Source: Tremella fuciformis (lineage: Eukaryota; Basidiomycota; Tremellomycetes; Tremellales; Tremellaceae). Taken from it: DNA of 64,000 nt. The translations under genes and the position numbers were made by a program. Below, in pieces: positions 42,211 to 54,938 of this stretch; within the stretch, counting starts at the first letter, position 1; every line of letters starts with the position of its first letter. The notes under the pieces were generated by a model that was not told the DNA's origin, searched no databases, and saw only the letters and a program-made list of their open reading frames with translations. The DNA is taken from positions 5,952,001 through 6,016,000 of the forward strand of contig CP136490.1 in NCBI GenBank assembly GCA_032768795.1, read 5' to 3'.

Positions 42211-44061
42211 ATGGCAGAGTTCGACATCCCTGTCGAGAATCAGCGCACAACGTTGCCGTCCACGACCGAGCATGGGATAGGCGCGACGTTGCCAACCATT
42301 CCTCGTCAGCTGGACAACGGCAGCAACGGACATTGGGGAGGCTCCCACAGTGACAGACAGCCAGTGACCATGGTCATCATCGGTGCCGGGCAGCGTGGCC
42401 AGGTCAGCATGTCCCATTAGCGTCATCTACCCATCCTCATACCCAGGTCTATGCGAGCTATGCGCTGCAAGCATCCCATCTAGCCAAGGTGGTCGCTGTG
42501 GCTGAGCCGCGCCCACACAGGCGAAAGGTCATGTCGAGGCTGCACAAGTGAGCTATGAAGCATTCAGCCTGTTGCCAGCTTACCCCGTAGCCTCCCGTCC
42601 CAGATGCAATTTGAGGATTGGGAAGATCTGGCCGCGCAGGGGCGGATGGCCGATGCGGCCGTCATATGTGTCTTGGTATGCCACACTCCCAGCAGTCGTC
42701 AAGTGGGGACAGGCTGATGGCAAGGACCCCCTACATGCTCCCCTAGTCGAAGTCTTCGCCAAGCAAGGCTATCATATCCTCTGTGAGAAACCGATGGCTA
42801 CGACCATCGCCGACTGCGTCAAGATGGTCAAGGATGTCAAGGCCAGCGGGGGCGTCTTCGGAATGGGACACGGTCAGATCCTCTAATGCAGTAAGCTTTG
42901 CGCTGACGGTCAGTGCTCCGATACAGCCCTTACAATACCGCCGTGAAGGAGGTCATTGACTCTGGAGTATTGGGCGACATCATCAACATCCAGGTGAATC
43001 TACTTGCCCCTTGCTCTGATACTGGCTGACGGGAAGCACATCGAGCCGGTCGGGAACCAGCACTTTGCGCACTCGTACGTCCGTGGGAACTGGCGGAAAG
43101 AATCGGAGACGTCCTTCGCACTCATGGCCAAGTGTTGCCAGTAGGTTGACCATCGTACGAGTCCCTGCTCTGACGGCCCCAGCGACATAGATATCCTCTC
43201 GTTTTACCTGTCCGGCTCCCCTCCCACCTCAGTCCACTCTTTCGGGTCTATAGGCCACTTCAAGCGCTCTCGCAAGCCCAAAGAGGCGGGATCGGCAACG
43301 CGCTGTTTGGAGTGTCCCTACGAGTCTCAGTGCGTGTGGAGCGCCAAGAAGATCTACGTCGAGCCGCTGGGCGAGGAAGGGCGCGTGCACGATAGGGTGG
43401 GTCTGGCTTCAAGTCAATGAATGTCGAGGTTGATGGACTAGTGGGCAAGACACGTGGTGGATGCGGACGTGCTCGACATCGAGAACGTTACCGAGGCCCT
43501 GAAGACCAGCCCGTATGGTCGCTGTGTATACGAATGCGACAACGACGTCGTGGACCACCAGGTGGTAAATATCGAGTATGAAGGAGGCGTGACTGCAAGT
43601 ATGACCATGAGTGCTTGTGAGTCCTTGATGGCATTGTCGGGCAAAGAGGTCAAGCTGATTCGTCAGTCACCGAGGCGGTGTGTGATCGCGGCACCCGTAT
43701 ACAGGGGACCAAGGGGGAGCTCGTAGGGGATATGGAGACTTTTGTAAGGATCACGGCCACCGCCCTCCGCGTCCGTCGTCGAGCTGAACATGATCAGACC
43801 GTCTTCGACTTTCTGACCCGCACCAAGACGCATCACAAGCCGGATTTGGAAGACGACACGGGTCAGCACGGCGGCGGCGACCAGGGGTTGTCGCGGACAT
43901 TCGTGCGGGCTGTGGCAGAGAAGGACCAGAGTCTGCTTGGTGTGACGCCGGAGGAGATCTTGAACAGTCACTTGCTGGTATTTGCAGCTGAAGAGGCGAG
44001 GAAGCAAGGTAGAGTCGTTGATTTTGGTCAATTCAAGGAATGGGCGATCCGAGCTATTTAG
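42211..44061 (+). CDS. Gfo/Idh/MocA-family NAD(P)-dependent oxidoreductase
   Basis: This family oxidises or reduces sugars, inositols and related ring alcohols with NAD(P). The ATG at 42211 is followed by a disordered leader, then the Rossmann motif [13 protein letters not shown] and, after introns, [20 protein letters not shown]. The sequence continues [40 protein letters not shown] (the conserved EKP lysine of this family), [40 protein letters not shown], and [10 protein letters not shown], a Cys cluster seen in a subset. The end is [15 protein letters not shown] and EWAIRAI. About seven short introns break it, so no single frame shows more than a fragment. The substrate is unknown; it is probably cytosolic. 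No truncation is seen. Confidence 0.88.
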
Positions 44062-45594
44062 GGTGAGTGGATAGGGGAAGGCTCGTGCGTGATGAAAGTT
44101 TGATCAGCAGAAAGGACACGGGACTTGCCATCGGCCGATACGTGCACAACACAACATCGCAGTCGAGTGAGAAGTGATTACCAACATCCACCCTCGATGC
44201 ATTGGCATCGCAGTAAGACGAGACGATTGCCAAGGCTCTCGAGATACACGTGATCTGCTCGATCAGGTTGTCGTCATGGGCGTCATGGGCGTTTCCGGTC
44301 GACCTGAATCTAAAGTGAACAATGAGGGGTTCGGGTGGCGGAAACTACTGCGGGCCCAAAGCTGGATTCTAGACCCCGTCTCGTCCCTTCACCTCGTTGT
44401 CCTTTCTCACCATCGACAAGCGGCTCCTCGACGGCTAGAAGGGGGCCGTTGGACCATCACCTCGGTCACGATAGATGCATACGTGCATGGAGAGCAATTG
44501 AGAGACAGTCGTGTTGGATGGGATGGGATCGGGGGGTTTGCTATTTTTCAGGTCCCGAGAGGCTTTTCCCCCTTCAGCCCCTCAGGTCTCGCCCCATTAA
44601 GCTTTCAGACTAAGACTTCGACGAGGTCGAGAGGGGCAGAAACAGGACGAGAGACAGGAAGCAAGGCAGGGCCACGAGCCAGAAGCTAACTCACTCGTCC
44701 ATGGTCTGGTCTGAAATCCAAAGCAGGGAGGGCGCTAGTGGAGGGAGACTAGGCGACTAGATGCGGGCGGAAGGGCACCTGCAGAGAAGACACGCAGACC
44801 GATGTCATTTTGTGCTACGAGTCATGTCTCGGATATCCTTGAGCTCGTGAGCGTCGCGCACATACAGTGCTGTAGTTAGAGAGACGAGACGCTGTGCACG
44901 TCGAGACAGCGGGAAACACCCCCAACCACCTCCGGTCGGTCGACCCGTCAGGAACAGGATTTCGAGCGCCCATACGTTACGAGCATCCCCTCGACCCCTC
45001 ACCCCCCTCACATGCCCCTCACCCCCTCTGCCCTCTAGGTCCCGCGCGAGGCAGACGACCTGCCGAAAGGCCAGAACGTCCGACGTCAGGCTCATCTGAC
45101 GACCTCGAGGTAGTGGTCTAGCTGCTAGTCGCCGGACGCAGCAGCGCATCTCGACCTCGTTGCCATCATCACCTACATTGTCATCACCCGGCCTGCCCGA
45201 ACCTCGGCGTGCCGTTGGCCATTCGAACGACCAGACTAGTGGTTGGTGCAAGCGAGATAGGGGCGCGAGTCGGACCGTCGTCTGGTGGAGGGGGAACCAC
45301 TACCCGACCTCCCTTTCGGTCACTTGCTCGCTTGGGAGACAGACGTTGGGAGAGACAGGAAGAGGGAACACTACCTGGACCGCCCGCCCTCGCCTCGCCT
45401 AGAGTAGCGCCAAAGCGGGTCACACCGTGTGGCCTGGCGCGTGAGGCAGCGGCAACGGCAAGGGCAGGGGCGACGGAGCTGGATCGTGTATATATGACCG
45501 AGGCGGCGGCGGCAAAGACAACAGCGGAGGAAGCACAAGCGACGACGACGACAACGACGGTACTGATAGCAAGGTCGATGCTCGTCTCGAGGCG
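44062..45594. promoter_or_regulatory. Long upstream region of the kinase gene
   Basis: About 1.5 kb without a recognised gene, the longest gene-free stretch in the window. Long minus-strand frames (for example 45184-46143) have arginine- and valine-rich shadow composition. It is probably the terminator of the oxidoreductase plus an extended promoter and leader of the kinase gene, which is common for developmentally controlled kinases. Confidence 0.4.
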
Positions 45595-48500
45595 ATGAGT
45601 ATAGTCGCGACCGTGAACAGCGACACCCATACCCCTTTCGGAAAAAGCAATCTCGGCCACGGTCGCGGCGGCGGCGACGACGGAGGTGACCACCACCACC
45701 CCCCAATCCATCTCGTACACATTCCGATCGATTCTGTCATGTCTGACCCCCATTTTATCCAACAATATGCCTCTCATCACATCTCCCCATCCACCGCAGA
45801 TCATATCCCCTCTCCACTGCAAACCTTTGACACGCATCCCATCAACGGCCACCCGCCCCACCTGCACCAGCAGCAGCAGCAATCCCAACAGCAGCTCCCT
45901 CACCCTCTGAAGAACGCCAACGGGCACAGTCACGACCATCTCAATTACGACTCTGGACCAGGATCGGGCTACAAGTCCTCCGAGTCGTCTGGATACCTCC
46001 CCACTCCCACCTCTGCCCAGCTGCACCATCAGATCTACCAGCACTCCCAGTACTACCCGTCCACCCACTCTGCTCAGCACCACGCGTCCCAAGACGCGAA
46101 AATCTATGATCCCACTCTTGGACCCGGCCCATCGAGGAGGCAAGCGAGCCAGGGCGTGATGACGCCCGTGTCGCCCGCCAGGAGCGTAGAGGAGGAGTTT
46201 GCAGATGGAAGAGTCGGCGTCGAGGACCCCTGTGAGTCACCAGCGCCCACGCGCCGCCGTCAGGTCGCTGTTGGCTGACGTGGCAGACGCAGAACGCTCG
46301 TACTCCGAGCTCAAGTGCTTGGGTGATGGCTCATTCGGGACCGTCTGGCTTTGCGACTGGCACAGTCGTGTCAAGAGCAATGTCCTCCTCTCGGCAATGC
46401 AATGCGGCGCCGGAGCACGAGACGAGTGGTCAGGAAAGCGGCTGGTTGCCCTCAAGCGGATGAAGAGGGTGTGGGAAGGCGGATGGAAGCAGGCATCCAC
46501 GCTCGGCGAGCTGGTCGTGAGCCGCCCCTCTCGGTGGCATCGCGAGCGACACCTCGCTAACGTGCCCAGTCGCTGCGTAAGATACCTGCCCACCCCGCCA
46601 TCATACCTCTTTACGACGCCTTCATCTCCCCAAAGTCCAAAGAACTGTATTTTGTGTTCGAGTGCATGGAAGGCAACCTCTATCAACTCACGAAATCACG
46701 TCGAGGTCGACCTCTAGCAGCCGGTCTTATAGCGTCGTGCTTTCACCAAATCTCCTCTGGTCTCTATCACATTCATCGGCATGGCTACTTTCACCGGGAT
46801 ATGAAGCCTGAAAACCTGCTCGTCACCACCACGGGCCTCACCGACTACCTCACCAGCCACGCGTTGAACGCCATCAATACCGCCACAGCAGCAGGGCAGG
46901 ATGTCGATCCTCAAGCTCTTCGATATGAGAAAGATGTTAGCGTCATTGTCAAACTCGCCGACTTTGGTCTTGCTCGGCAAATTGAAAGCAAGCCGCCCTA
47001 CACCGAGTATGTATCGACACGTTGGTACAGAGCTCCAGAGGTTCTGCTCCGCTCGGTCGAGTACGGTGCACCGGTCGACATGTGGGCCTTGGGAACTATC
47101 CTGGCGGAGATGTTGAATCTCAAGCCTCTGTTTCCTGGTGTCAGCGAGATTGACCAGGTCTACCGGATTTGCGATTGTCTTGGTGATCCGAGCTCTGAAT
47201 ATGGTGTCGATGAGCGTGGAAGGACTATCGGTGGAGGGTCGTGGAACACAGGCATCAAGCTGGCCAAGAATGTCGGCTTCTCCTTCCCAAAAGTGAGTTC
47301 CGGCTCTGTCCGTCACAAGCTGGACTGACAACAGCGCAAACCCGTCAAATTCCGTGGTCTGTTCAACGAGAATGTCCCCCAAAGCTTAGTCGACTGTATT
47401 GCCGATCTACTGATATACAACCCGAAATATCGCCTGACCTCTGCGCAATGCGTCGATCATCCTTACTTTCACGAAACACGGCCTCACCTGCAGCGCACCC
47501 CGCCACTCCCGCGCATACCCTTCTCTCAGGGCCAGCCTGCTGCCCGACATCACCCTATTCTACAGAGCAACATGTCGGCACCGCCTCGGCCCGTTCCTCC
47601 CTCCCACTCGCATTCGCAGGACCAGCACCGGCCCGCTTTTGCCAATGGCGATATGCGCACGTTGCCTCCCCCTGTCTCCACGCCCGAGATGGCGGCTCCC
47701 CCACGGATGTTTTTCCCTGGTCAAGCACGCACCGAGGATCAGGCCTATGGGACGTCTGCTCTCATACATCAGCTGCGGGAACTCGACCTGCCAACCGACG
47801 ACCTCGCCAGCTACGGTCATCGCCCAGCGCCCTCGCCCCACGGCCGTCCAGACGTCCAGCAGCAATCCTTCCCGGTGCAGCGTCTTCAGAACTGGCTCGA
47901 GGATCCCCAGAGGCAGAATGCTTCGACTGTCTTCGACGGCTCAAATTACGAAGGATCTGTCAATGTCTCCAATCCATCCTTCCCCAATCTCCAGGCGCTT
48001 CCGAGCACGACGAACCTCCAACGACCTATGCAAATGGGTACGCAACCCCACGTCGCCGCATTCGTTCAGTCGCAGGCACAGCTCGGCGAGGAGACTCCGC
48101 GGTATCAGTCACCGGCAATGATGCCTCCACCCATCGAGCCCACCGTAGGAGCGGCGAGACCTCAGCCTGCTATTATTGGCAAGAAGAAGAAATGGGGTTT
48201 GTCAAGCGTGTTCGGCAAAGACGAGCGCGATGCACAGGCTTCTGCCGCTCAACACGAGAGTCACTATGCCAACGCTTCTACGTCGTCGCTTAAGCGAACG
48301 CCCAGCGGTACACAAACTTCCGACCGCGCCGCACTGGCGGCTGCCGAGGCGAGTGCTGCTGCCGCGGCTGCAGCTGCTGCAGCTGCGCTCGATCCAAAGA
48401 AAGCCAAGAAGCTCGCCGAGCAACAGCGCCGTGAACTCGAGAAAGCCAAACGAGAGGCCCAAGAGCGAGCATACCGCGAGCGTGCCCGTGCTGTTACCAG

Positions 48501-49603
48501 AAAGCACGAGCAGCTTGTCAACGCCAGACAAGTCACCAAGGCAAAGGGCGATATCGAATTCGGAGACTCGTACTCGGTCATTCCGGAGGCTGCGGCGTCC
48601 ACCGCGAGCTTGCAACAGCCGATCATGTACAACGCTCTCAGGCAAGCGCAGCAATCTCAAGCCAATCTACCTGCTGGCAGTGCCTCTTCTGCGAATCTAC
48701 ACAGGCAGTATGCGAACATTCACCCGGCTGCCAGTGCTAGCGCAAGCAGTGTTCGCTCGCTCGAGGGTCAACGGGGATTCCCTCAACTCTCGGCGGAAGC
48801 ATTGCAGGCGCACCAGCTGGATGAATATGGCCCTGGTCCCGGTAGTCGACACAAGGCGCGCAAGAGGGACGAAGGGGATGACCACTCGTCTATATCTGGT
48901 TACGATAGAGGGTCGAAAAGTCGTAGTGTCCTGACAGTGGGCACTATCGACAGCGAGTGAGTCGCACCTTCCGACTTCATCAACTGTACTGATTATCATC
49001 AGTCCCGGACCCCGTCGTATGACAAGGGAGGCATGGGAGCTACACTCGTCTGATCCAAAGCGAGCTCCTTCGGCTTCGTATGCGTCGTCCAAGCAGCACT
49101 CAAAGTCACGTCTCATGTCCTCTTCTAATCCTTCTCTCGAGTCTCAGCTAGCGCACGATTTCAACATCCGGGCGACGGTAGCTCCCTCTGCATCTTCACA
49201 CTCTCTCGGCAGGCATTCCGGTCGTCACGCGTCGTCTCAGCTTGGCTTGCATGACAGCTTCAACCTCGCAGAGCTGAACGCCATGCATGGCTCAGCGCCA
49301 ACGAGTCCTTATGGACACCCATCGGCGAACGCAGTCGCTCTCGGCGGCGGATTGGGCCGAGAGCGCGTCCTGCCCACTTTGGGAGAGACAGCGAGCAGTG
49401 ATGGCAGCTACCAGGGACACATCAACCCCATGTTCCGTGTGGTGAGTCTCCTCGAGCGTGTGTCTGTGAGAGCCGGGATTGACTTTCAGCCACCGGCGCA
49501 GAGCCAGTCTTCTCAGGGCAAAACCACTCTACCACCCTTCAGCGCGATCGCCAGTGTAGCGGACCACACCCAGCCACAGCAACATCCATCACCACAACGA
49601 TAA
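45595..49603 (+). CDS. CRK1: Crk1/Ime2/MAK-type protein kinase
   Basis: Kinases of this group control morphogenesis and meiosis in fungi (Ustilago and Cryptococcus Crk1, yeast Ime2). About 1,250 aa in six exons. A His/Gln/Pro-rich N-terminus (about 210 residues) precedes the domain: [56 protein letters not shown] (DFG plus the TEY activation motif), [26 protein letters not shown]. An insert lies between the first strand and the catalytic lysine. The C-terminal tail carries [16 protein letters not shown], an alanine run, a charged coiled coil ([20 protein letters not shown]) and Ser-rich parts that continue across an intron at 48958 to the stop at 49601-49603. Start 45595 is the first good ATG; 45739 is an alternative. 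The Crk1 assignment rests on TEY plus the domain layout. Confidence 0.88.
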
Positions 49604-49872
49604 ACGCAGTCGGGAAACTCACAGTCGTCCGTCTGCTCTCCTCTCGTCTCCTTTTACCTGCATTATACGCCTCTCTGGCATTGTACAGCGGTACCATGCT
49701 CACGCGTCCGAGACTATCGTACATTTCACTCATAGCATATGCGCATGGAGGTGTATTGAGCTGCTTTCTGTGACGCAATGGTGCATCGATGCGTGGTACA
49801 TACAGCCCACGAGTGCTCTGGATGACCGGACTAGACCGAGAGATATATAGGGATGTGTTTTTGGCGAGAAGT

Positions 49873-50955
49873 CTATGCGGCGCTGGCGCGTCCCAGGCCC
49901 AGTCGTACGCTTGCGACAGGGCCGTATTTTGCCTCGACCTCATCTTGGACTTTCTCGATAGACTTGAAGTATTTGACCGTCTTGACGCGGAGCTCGTTCG
50001 TGGCGTCCTCGCTGCAGGTCAGCTGAGGCATCCCTCCCAAGGATCTCGGAGAAGACCCACTCGCACACCACCAAAGCCCACGGGTGGTTCTGCAGCGCAC
50101 TGGCCGTGACCATGTGGTTCACCCCGCCCTCGATCATCTGGCTGAGGGCCAGCGCCTTGTTCTGCCCCGTGACGACCACGACGACCTCCCGGGCGTCCAT
50201 GACGGTCTGCACGCCCACGGTCAGCGCCATGCGCGGGACGGCCGAGAGGTCGTTGTTGAAGAAACGGCAGTTGTCCAGGATGGTCTCGTACGCGAGAGTC
50301 TTGATCCTCGTGCGGCTGGACAGGGACGAGCCTGGCTGCGCGGCGTCAGCTACAGGTACTGTACGCAAGCCCGAGCAGGGCGGGACGCACCTCGTTGAAG
50401 GCAATGTGGCCATCGGCGCCGATACCGCCGAGGAAGAGGTCGATGCCGCCCACGGCCTTGATGGCCGCCTCGTACGCCTCGCACTCGGCGTACAGGTCGT
50501 CGGCCTCGCCATCGAGGATGTGCGTGTTGGACGGGTCAATGTCGATGAGCGAGAAGAAGTGCTTGTACATGAACGTGTGATACGACTCGGGGTGGTCCCG
50601 CGGGATCCCGACGTATTCGTCCATGTTGACTGGGGTCAGCGCGGGCCGACCGCCGCTCTCCGGGTCTAGTTTTGGGAGAGGGGAGAGACGAGACCCACAG
50701 GTGATGACGTCCCGGAACGACACCTTGCCCGCCTTGTGCAGCTCTACAAGCCGCTTGTAGATCGGCAGCGGCGACGAGCCGGTCGGCAGCCCGAGCACAA
50801 AGTGCCGCCGGCCGTCGCGGGGCTGGAACGTGTTGATCCGCCTGGCGATGTAGTCGCCGATCTGCCCTCAGCTCCACGCTCCGTCTCGCCGGGATACGAA
50901 GGGAACTCACGTATTCGCCCACCTCATCTTTGGTATCCCGGATGGTCAATCTCAT
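49873..50955 (-). CDS. NAG1: Glucosamine-6-phosphate deaminase
   Basis: It converts glucosamine-6-phosphate to fructose-6-phosphate and ammonia, the last step of GlcNAc catabolism. The ATG at 50955 ([15 protein letters not shown]) is followed by [77 protein letters not shown], the catalytic [20 protein letters not shown], and a C-terminal regulatory part ending [20 protein letters not shown] and [10 protein letters not shown]. Four introns with GTGAG/GTGCG donors and CTGAC branches join it; the donor after VIT splices so that FNMDEYVG is intact. It is the first gene of the GlcNAc cluster, followed on the same strand upstream by the kinase. Confidence 0.95.
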
Positions 50956-51877
50956 TCTGGGTGGAGGAGCGAGGATCAGTCAGGTGCAAGTGCAAGTGCG
51001 AAGGTGGGGTGGAGCGAGGGCAGAGGGCAGAGGGCGAGGGGCGAGCTCCTTTGTGTTGATGGTCTGGCGGGTGTCGCTGGTACTGTCGGCGATACACGTG
51101 CGGCTGTACTACTTGTACGAGTGCGTCTGTCCAACTTTTGAAAATTCCAATCGACCTGCTTCGCGCAAGCGGGACCATCCCCTCCCCACCTGCATCACCC
51201 ACCCAGCCATGGCCAGCGACGCAGTAGCGGGCAGATTACCGAACGTTTGGCCGGAGCTCGGAACGCACGCCGGCAGGAGGAGACACGCAACCTTGGCGTC
51301 GAGGGTAACGTAAAACCTTCAGGGCACCCCTTGCATGAGAAACGGCGTTCTTTCCGAGCGCTCAAGGCGGCTCCGATTGGTCGTATGCCGCTGAGGGAGT
51401 GTCTTGAGATTCAGATTGAGTGTAGGGTGGGTGGACGTCGCCGGGGAGGCCGAGAGTGGACGGATGGCGCGCTCCGGTAAAGCAGGATCAAGACGGGGCA
51501 CCATGTGACCTGGACTGGACGTGCAGACGGCTACGGCGTGTCGGGGCGCTGGATCTGCGTCCGAGGCATGTATGTATCGGATTGAGCGTGACGTCGAGGG
51601 CAGCGAAACATCACTGTCGAACAGAGAGTAGAGTTGAAGATCCGGACGAGGTCAAAGGAGGCGCCATCACGACCAAAGGACCTAGGAGCAGTATCAATAC
51701 AGACAGTCCATGCATGTCGGTAGCACGAGCGAATGAGAGAACCAAAAGAGGCAGGCTTCGATAGCGACAGGATGGGGTGGAAGTGAAAACGACAAGGATG
51801 ATGGCTATGGCTATAGAGCTAATGATGAATGAATGGGTAGCTGGATTGTATGCGAACGAAATGTGAAGATGAGACGA
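50956..51877. promoter_or_regulatory. Region between deaminase and kinase genes
   Basis: About 920 bases holding the NAG1 promoter (both genes read minus) and the 3' end of the kinase gene. A GGTCAAA near 51652 recalls half of the palindrome at 54515. No gene recognised. Confidence 0.35.
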
Positions 51878-53603
51878 TCACTCGTGATCTTGAAACTCTA
51901 CTCTAGCCAGACCCCTCGCGCCCTCCCCAGCAGCGTCCTTGACCACTCGCACCTCTGCAAAGTGGACGTCTTCTTTTTCCAGCCCGTCAAGCAGGAGCTG
52001 TCGGTATCCAGCCGACTGCCACAAGCCACCTCCGAGCGCTAAAGCCGTCGTCTCGGGCTTGACGACACTGCCGTCGCCGAGGAGATCAAGCACAAGGTCA
52101 ATCATGGGCTTGATACTCTTCTCGGCAATGTACAGCGCTTGCCGTCGGCTCTGCTCGCGAGGGTCGTCCCCAGCCGATGGGAGCGGCAGGGATCTTCCGC
52201 CGTTCTGGACGGGCGAAGCGGTTGGCGATGGGGGCGTAGGCGTCTCGTCAAATGCCCAGCCGAGGATGATGCGTGCGGCATTGGCGACCTTGGCGTTGCG
52301 CTGGGCGACGGCCTCGCCTATGCCGCCCTCCCACGAAGTCAGGGATGTCAACTCGATCAGCGCCATGGGGTCCTGGACCCCAAAGTACCGCAACAAGTCG
52401 GTATGCAGAGGGAGCAAGGGCGGGGGGCCTGTCGCATGAATGGCGTTGGAAGCCGTGCGGTCATTGATGAGAAGCAAAAGGCGGATGGCCAAGCGCCCGA
52501 TCCAGAAAGCGGACCCCTCATCGCAGAGCCTGTGTGCGTGTCAGTCAAAGTTGCACCGCTTTTCGAACCATAGCGACTTACATGTAGCCCCAGCCGCGGC
52601 TGACGGCGACGTCCTCGAGCGGAAGCGACTTGATCGACCGGTCTTTTGTCGGGCCCAAGTCAGAGTCGGGTGTCCCTCGTCCGCTCTCTGGCTGACTCAC
52701 ACGTATGGTTCTGCCGACGGTGCCGGTGCCGCACACGACCGCGACGACATGTTTGACTCCGATGTCCAGGGCAGGGGCGGCCAGCAAGTTTACATCTGCC
52801 TGATCAGCGAATGTTCGCCAAACTCCTTCGCATGATCCCATTTGATCATCAAAAGGCCCTCATCAGGAGCGTCTCCGCCACCATCATCACCATCAACATC
52901 ATCACCAAGCCCAGCGAAGCGGAAACGATCAAAGACATCGGAGGGGCATCGAGGGTATCAGGTGACTGGGACCGGAGATTCACGCACCATTTGTGATTTT
53001 GACCCTCTCACCCTGGATGCACAAGCCCCTGATGACATGCGGCAATAAAGCAGAGGCGTCGCCTGTGGTCGAGATCCCGGCCAGGCCCAGCCAGATGTAT
53101 TGGAACAGCTCGCAGTTGATGGGCGGGAGCGATGGCCGAGATGGGCTCCCCGATCCGCCCGGAGATGATGGACGCGAGCTGAGAGGGGTGGTGGGCAGAG
53201 ACAAGGCAGGAAGAGATGGGAAGGTGGGCTTCGGGGCGCGTAGCTCTGAGGAGCCATGGCCATTGGCGGTCGCCCGATGGGACGTCGGGTCGTCTGGAAG
53301 AGGAGGGATAATCAGCCCCTTGGGCAGATGCGAGCGGGGGAGGTAGGCCAGTGCCCGATACGTCGCGAGCAGGATGGCTTGGATCGCTGGACCATGACCG
53401 ACGCTTTGCCTACGGCATCAGATGACAAGTCTTGGACCTCGGAAGACGACTCACACGTTACACGGTCCGGCGACGCCTCTGACTTCGGTGCCGTCGCGAG
53501 CGCGAATGACGACGGATACTTTCGAGCCGCCTCCATCGGCACAAAGGATCAGCGGGGGTGAAGGAGAAGATTCTGGCGGGGTGGGTAGACGAGTGAGAGA
53601 CAT
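51878..53603 (-). CDS. N-acetylglucosamine kinase, BadF/NAGK type
   Basis: It phosphorylates GlcNAc to GlcNAc-6-P, feeding the deacetylase next door. The ATG at 53603 starts MSLTRLPTPPESSPSPPLIL, then the ATPase-fold motif CADGGGSKVSVVIRARDGTE and VRGVAGPCNV. After an intron come ILLATYRALAYLPRSH, a Ser/Pro-rich insert, and FQYIWLGLAGISTTGDASAL. Further exons give HVVAVVCGTGTVGRTIRV, AVSRGWGYM, LCDEGSAFWIGRLAIRLLL and TALALGGGLWQSAGYRQLLL. The DGGGSK, CGTGT and DEGSA motifs identify the animal-like BadF/NAGK family rather than the hexokinase-type kinase used in Candida. Two residues after the second motif are disordered inserts (GRGTPDSDLGPTK). The N-terminal exon was found only by translating the upstream region. 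Confidence 0.88.
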
Positions 53604-54938
53604 GATTGAGATTAATGAGCGAGTGGGATTGCGGATGTGGGTGTGACAGGGGAAGGGCCGTTTCCTAGTCTGTCATATATGATGCCGGCGGGATGGGGAG
53701 GATACGAGGGACCGGAGGGGGAGGCGGGGTCGGTTGTCGATACAACTTCTTCGTGGACCAAGCCACCGACCGGTACAAGGGGAACAGGTCTTTCGCCCGA
53801 GGAAGAGGACAGAGATTCCCAGGGAGTGATCCTCGCGTCGGGGACCAGAAAGACCGTCAGACCCGTCGGACCCGTCGTCGGGAACAGCGAGGGGCGCTTG
53901 GGGTCGGCGGTGGGGACGGCGGGATGAGGAGGAGCGGCAGATGGTCGATGTCGTCACCGAGGCGGAGTTGCTAGCGGAGGCGGAGCTGGAAATACGAACG
54001 GGACGGAATGGCGAGCGGGAAAGAGGTCGAGTGGGACGTCGTGGGCTGCCTTTGAAGCTGGCTTGCGTGACTCTGTGAGTTTGTTCTTCTTTTGGTCGCG
54101 CCGCTTTTGACCGTACTTGTCCTCGTCCTCACACTCGTCGTCGTCGGGCCGGCGGTCTCGGTTGGCAATGGTGGCGCTGGTTTGGCGGTGGGATGGGATG
54201 ACTATACCTTTACGGTCGTCAGTGTCCAAGCCTCCTTTCACGATTTCGCTGCCGGTCGTGGGTGCAGGGACAAAGGACGCCCTCGGGAGGCGATGTGCAG
54301 ATGGACGTTCACTCAGGTGACCCCCAAACGACCCAGGTGACGGTGGTGGGCGATGATGGTGATGGTGATGTGGGTGTGGATGGGAATGAAGAGCACTCAC
54401 ACAAAGAGGGAATACAGCTGATGGGCGGTCGGGTTGGTGGGATCACGACTGTCTCTGCACCATCTTCTATTTGAAGGTCTATTGCCTTGTCCTGACCGGG
54501 AGTCCGGCGGGTGATTGACCCAGTTGGTCAAACTGCGAACTGAGATGAATTGAGATCAGGATAAGGGAACGGTGAGAGGTTGTGTGGATCAGGGAGGCGG
54601 CGGCCAAAGGTGGGTCACGGCTTCACGCTGCGCCTCTGAGCCCGCCGCTTTCACCGATCACCAGGGTTCAGGGACCGGCTATTTGATCCGGCGAAGACTC
54701 CGAAGAACTGTTCGGATCAAAGGATCGCCGACAGGTGCCACGGCCCACGGAAACAGTTGGGGGACTACCTCTCGTTGCATCGCTGCGACCGTGAGAGGCT
54801 GGGACAGACATGGCAATGATGGCAGAGAGCGGGACACCTTGACGCGTGCTCGGCGAAAAGTCCAAAAAATTATCAAGGTCGACTGTCAGCCCTACTTGGC
54901 AGCTGTTCACTCGCAACCCTCAACCTCTATCGCCCAAC
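53604..54938. promoter_or_regulatory. Divergent promoter of GlcNAc kinase and deacetylase
   Basis: About 1.33 kb between divergent starts. A minus-strand frame (53954-54400) encodes a His-rich low-complexity peptide and is not taken as a gene. The segment carries a perfect palindrome (see 54515) beside CCGGGAGTCCGGCGG, and simple GATGGTGATGGTGATG-like repeats near 54350. Confidence 0.45.
54515..54531. promoter_or_regulatory. Perfect palindrome TTGACC-n5-GGTCAA
   Basis: Two exact 6-base half sites in inverted orientation are separated by CAGTT, about 410 bases before the deacetylase start and 910 bases before the kinase start. Such symmetry suits a dimeric regulator. The match to a named factor is not known to me. 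Confidence 0.5.

Noticed and set aside
45184..46143. A 319-codon minus-strand open frame
   Set aside because: Composition (valine- and glycine-rich repeats) reflects the opposite of the His/Gln/Pro-rich kinase N-terminus and its leader. No family match.
53954..54400. Minus-strand His-rich 148-codon frame in the GlcNAc promoter gap
   Set aside because: Low-complexity with simple repeats (His/Pro runs), no domain or splice partner, and located in a divergent promoter region.
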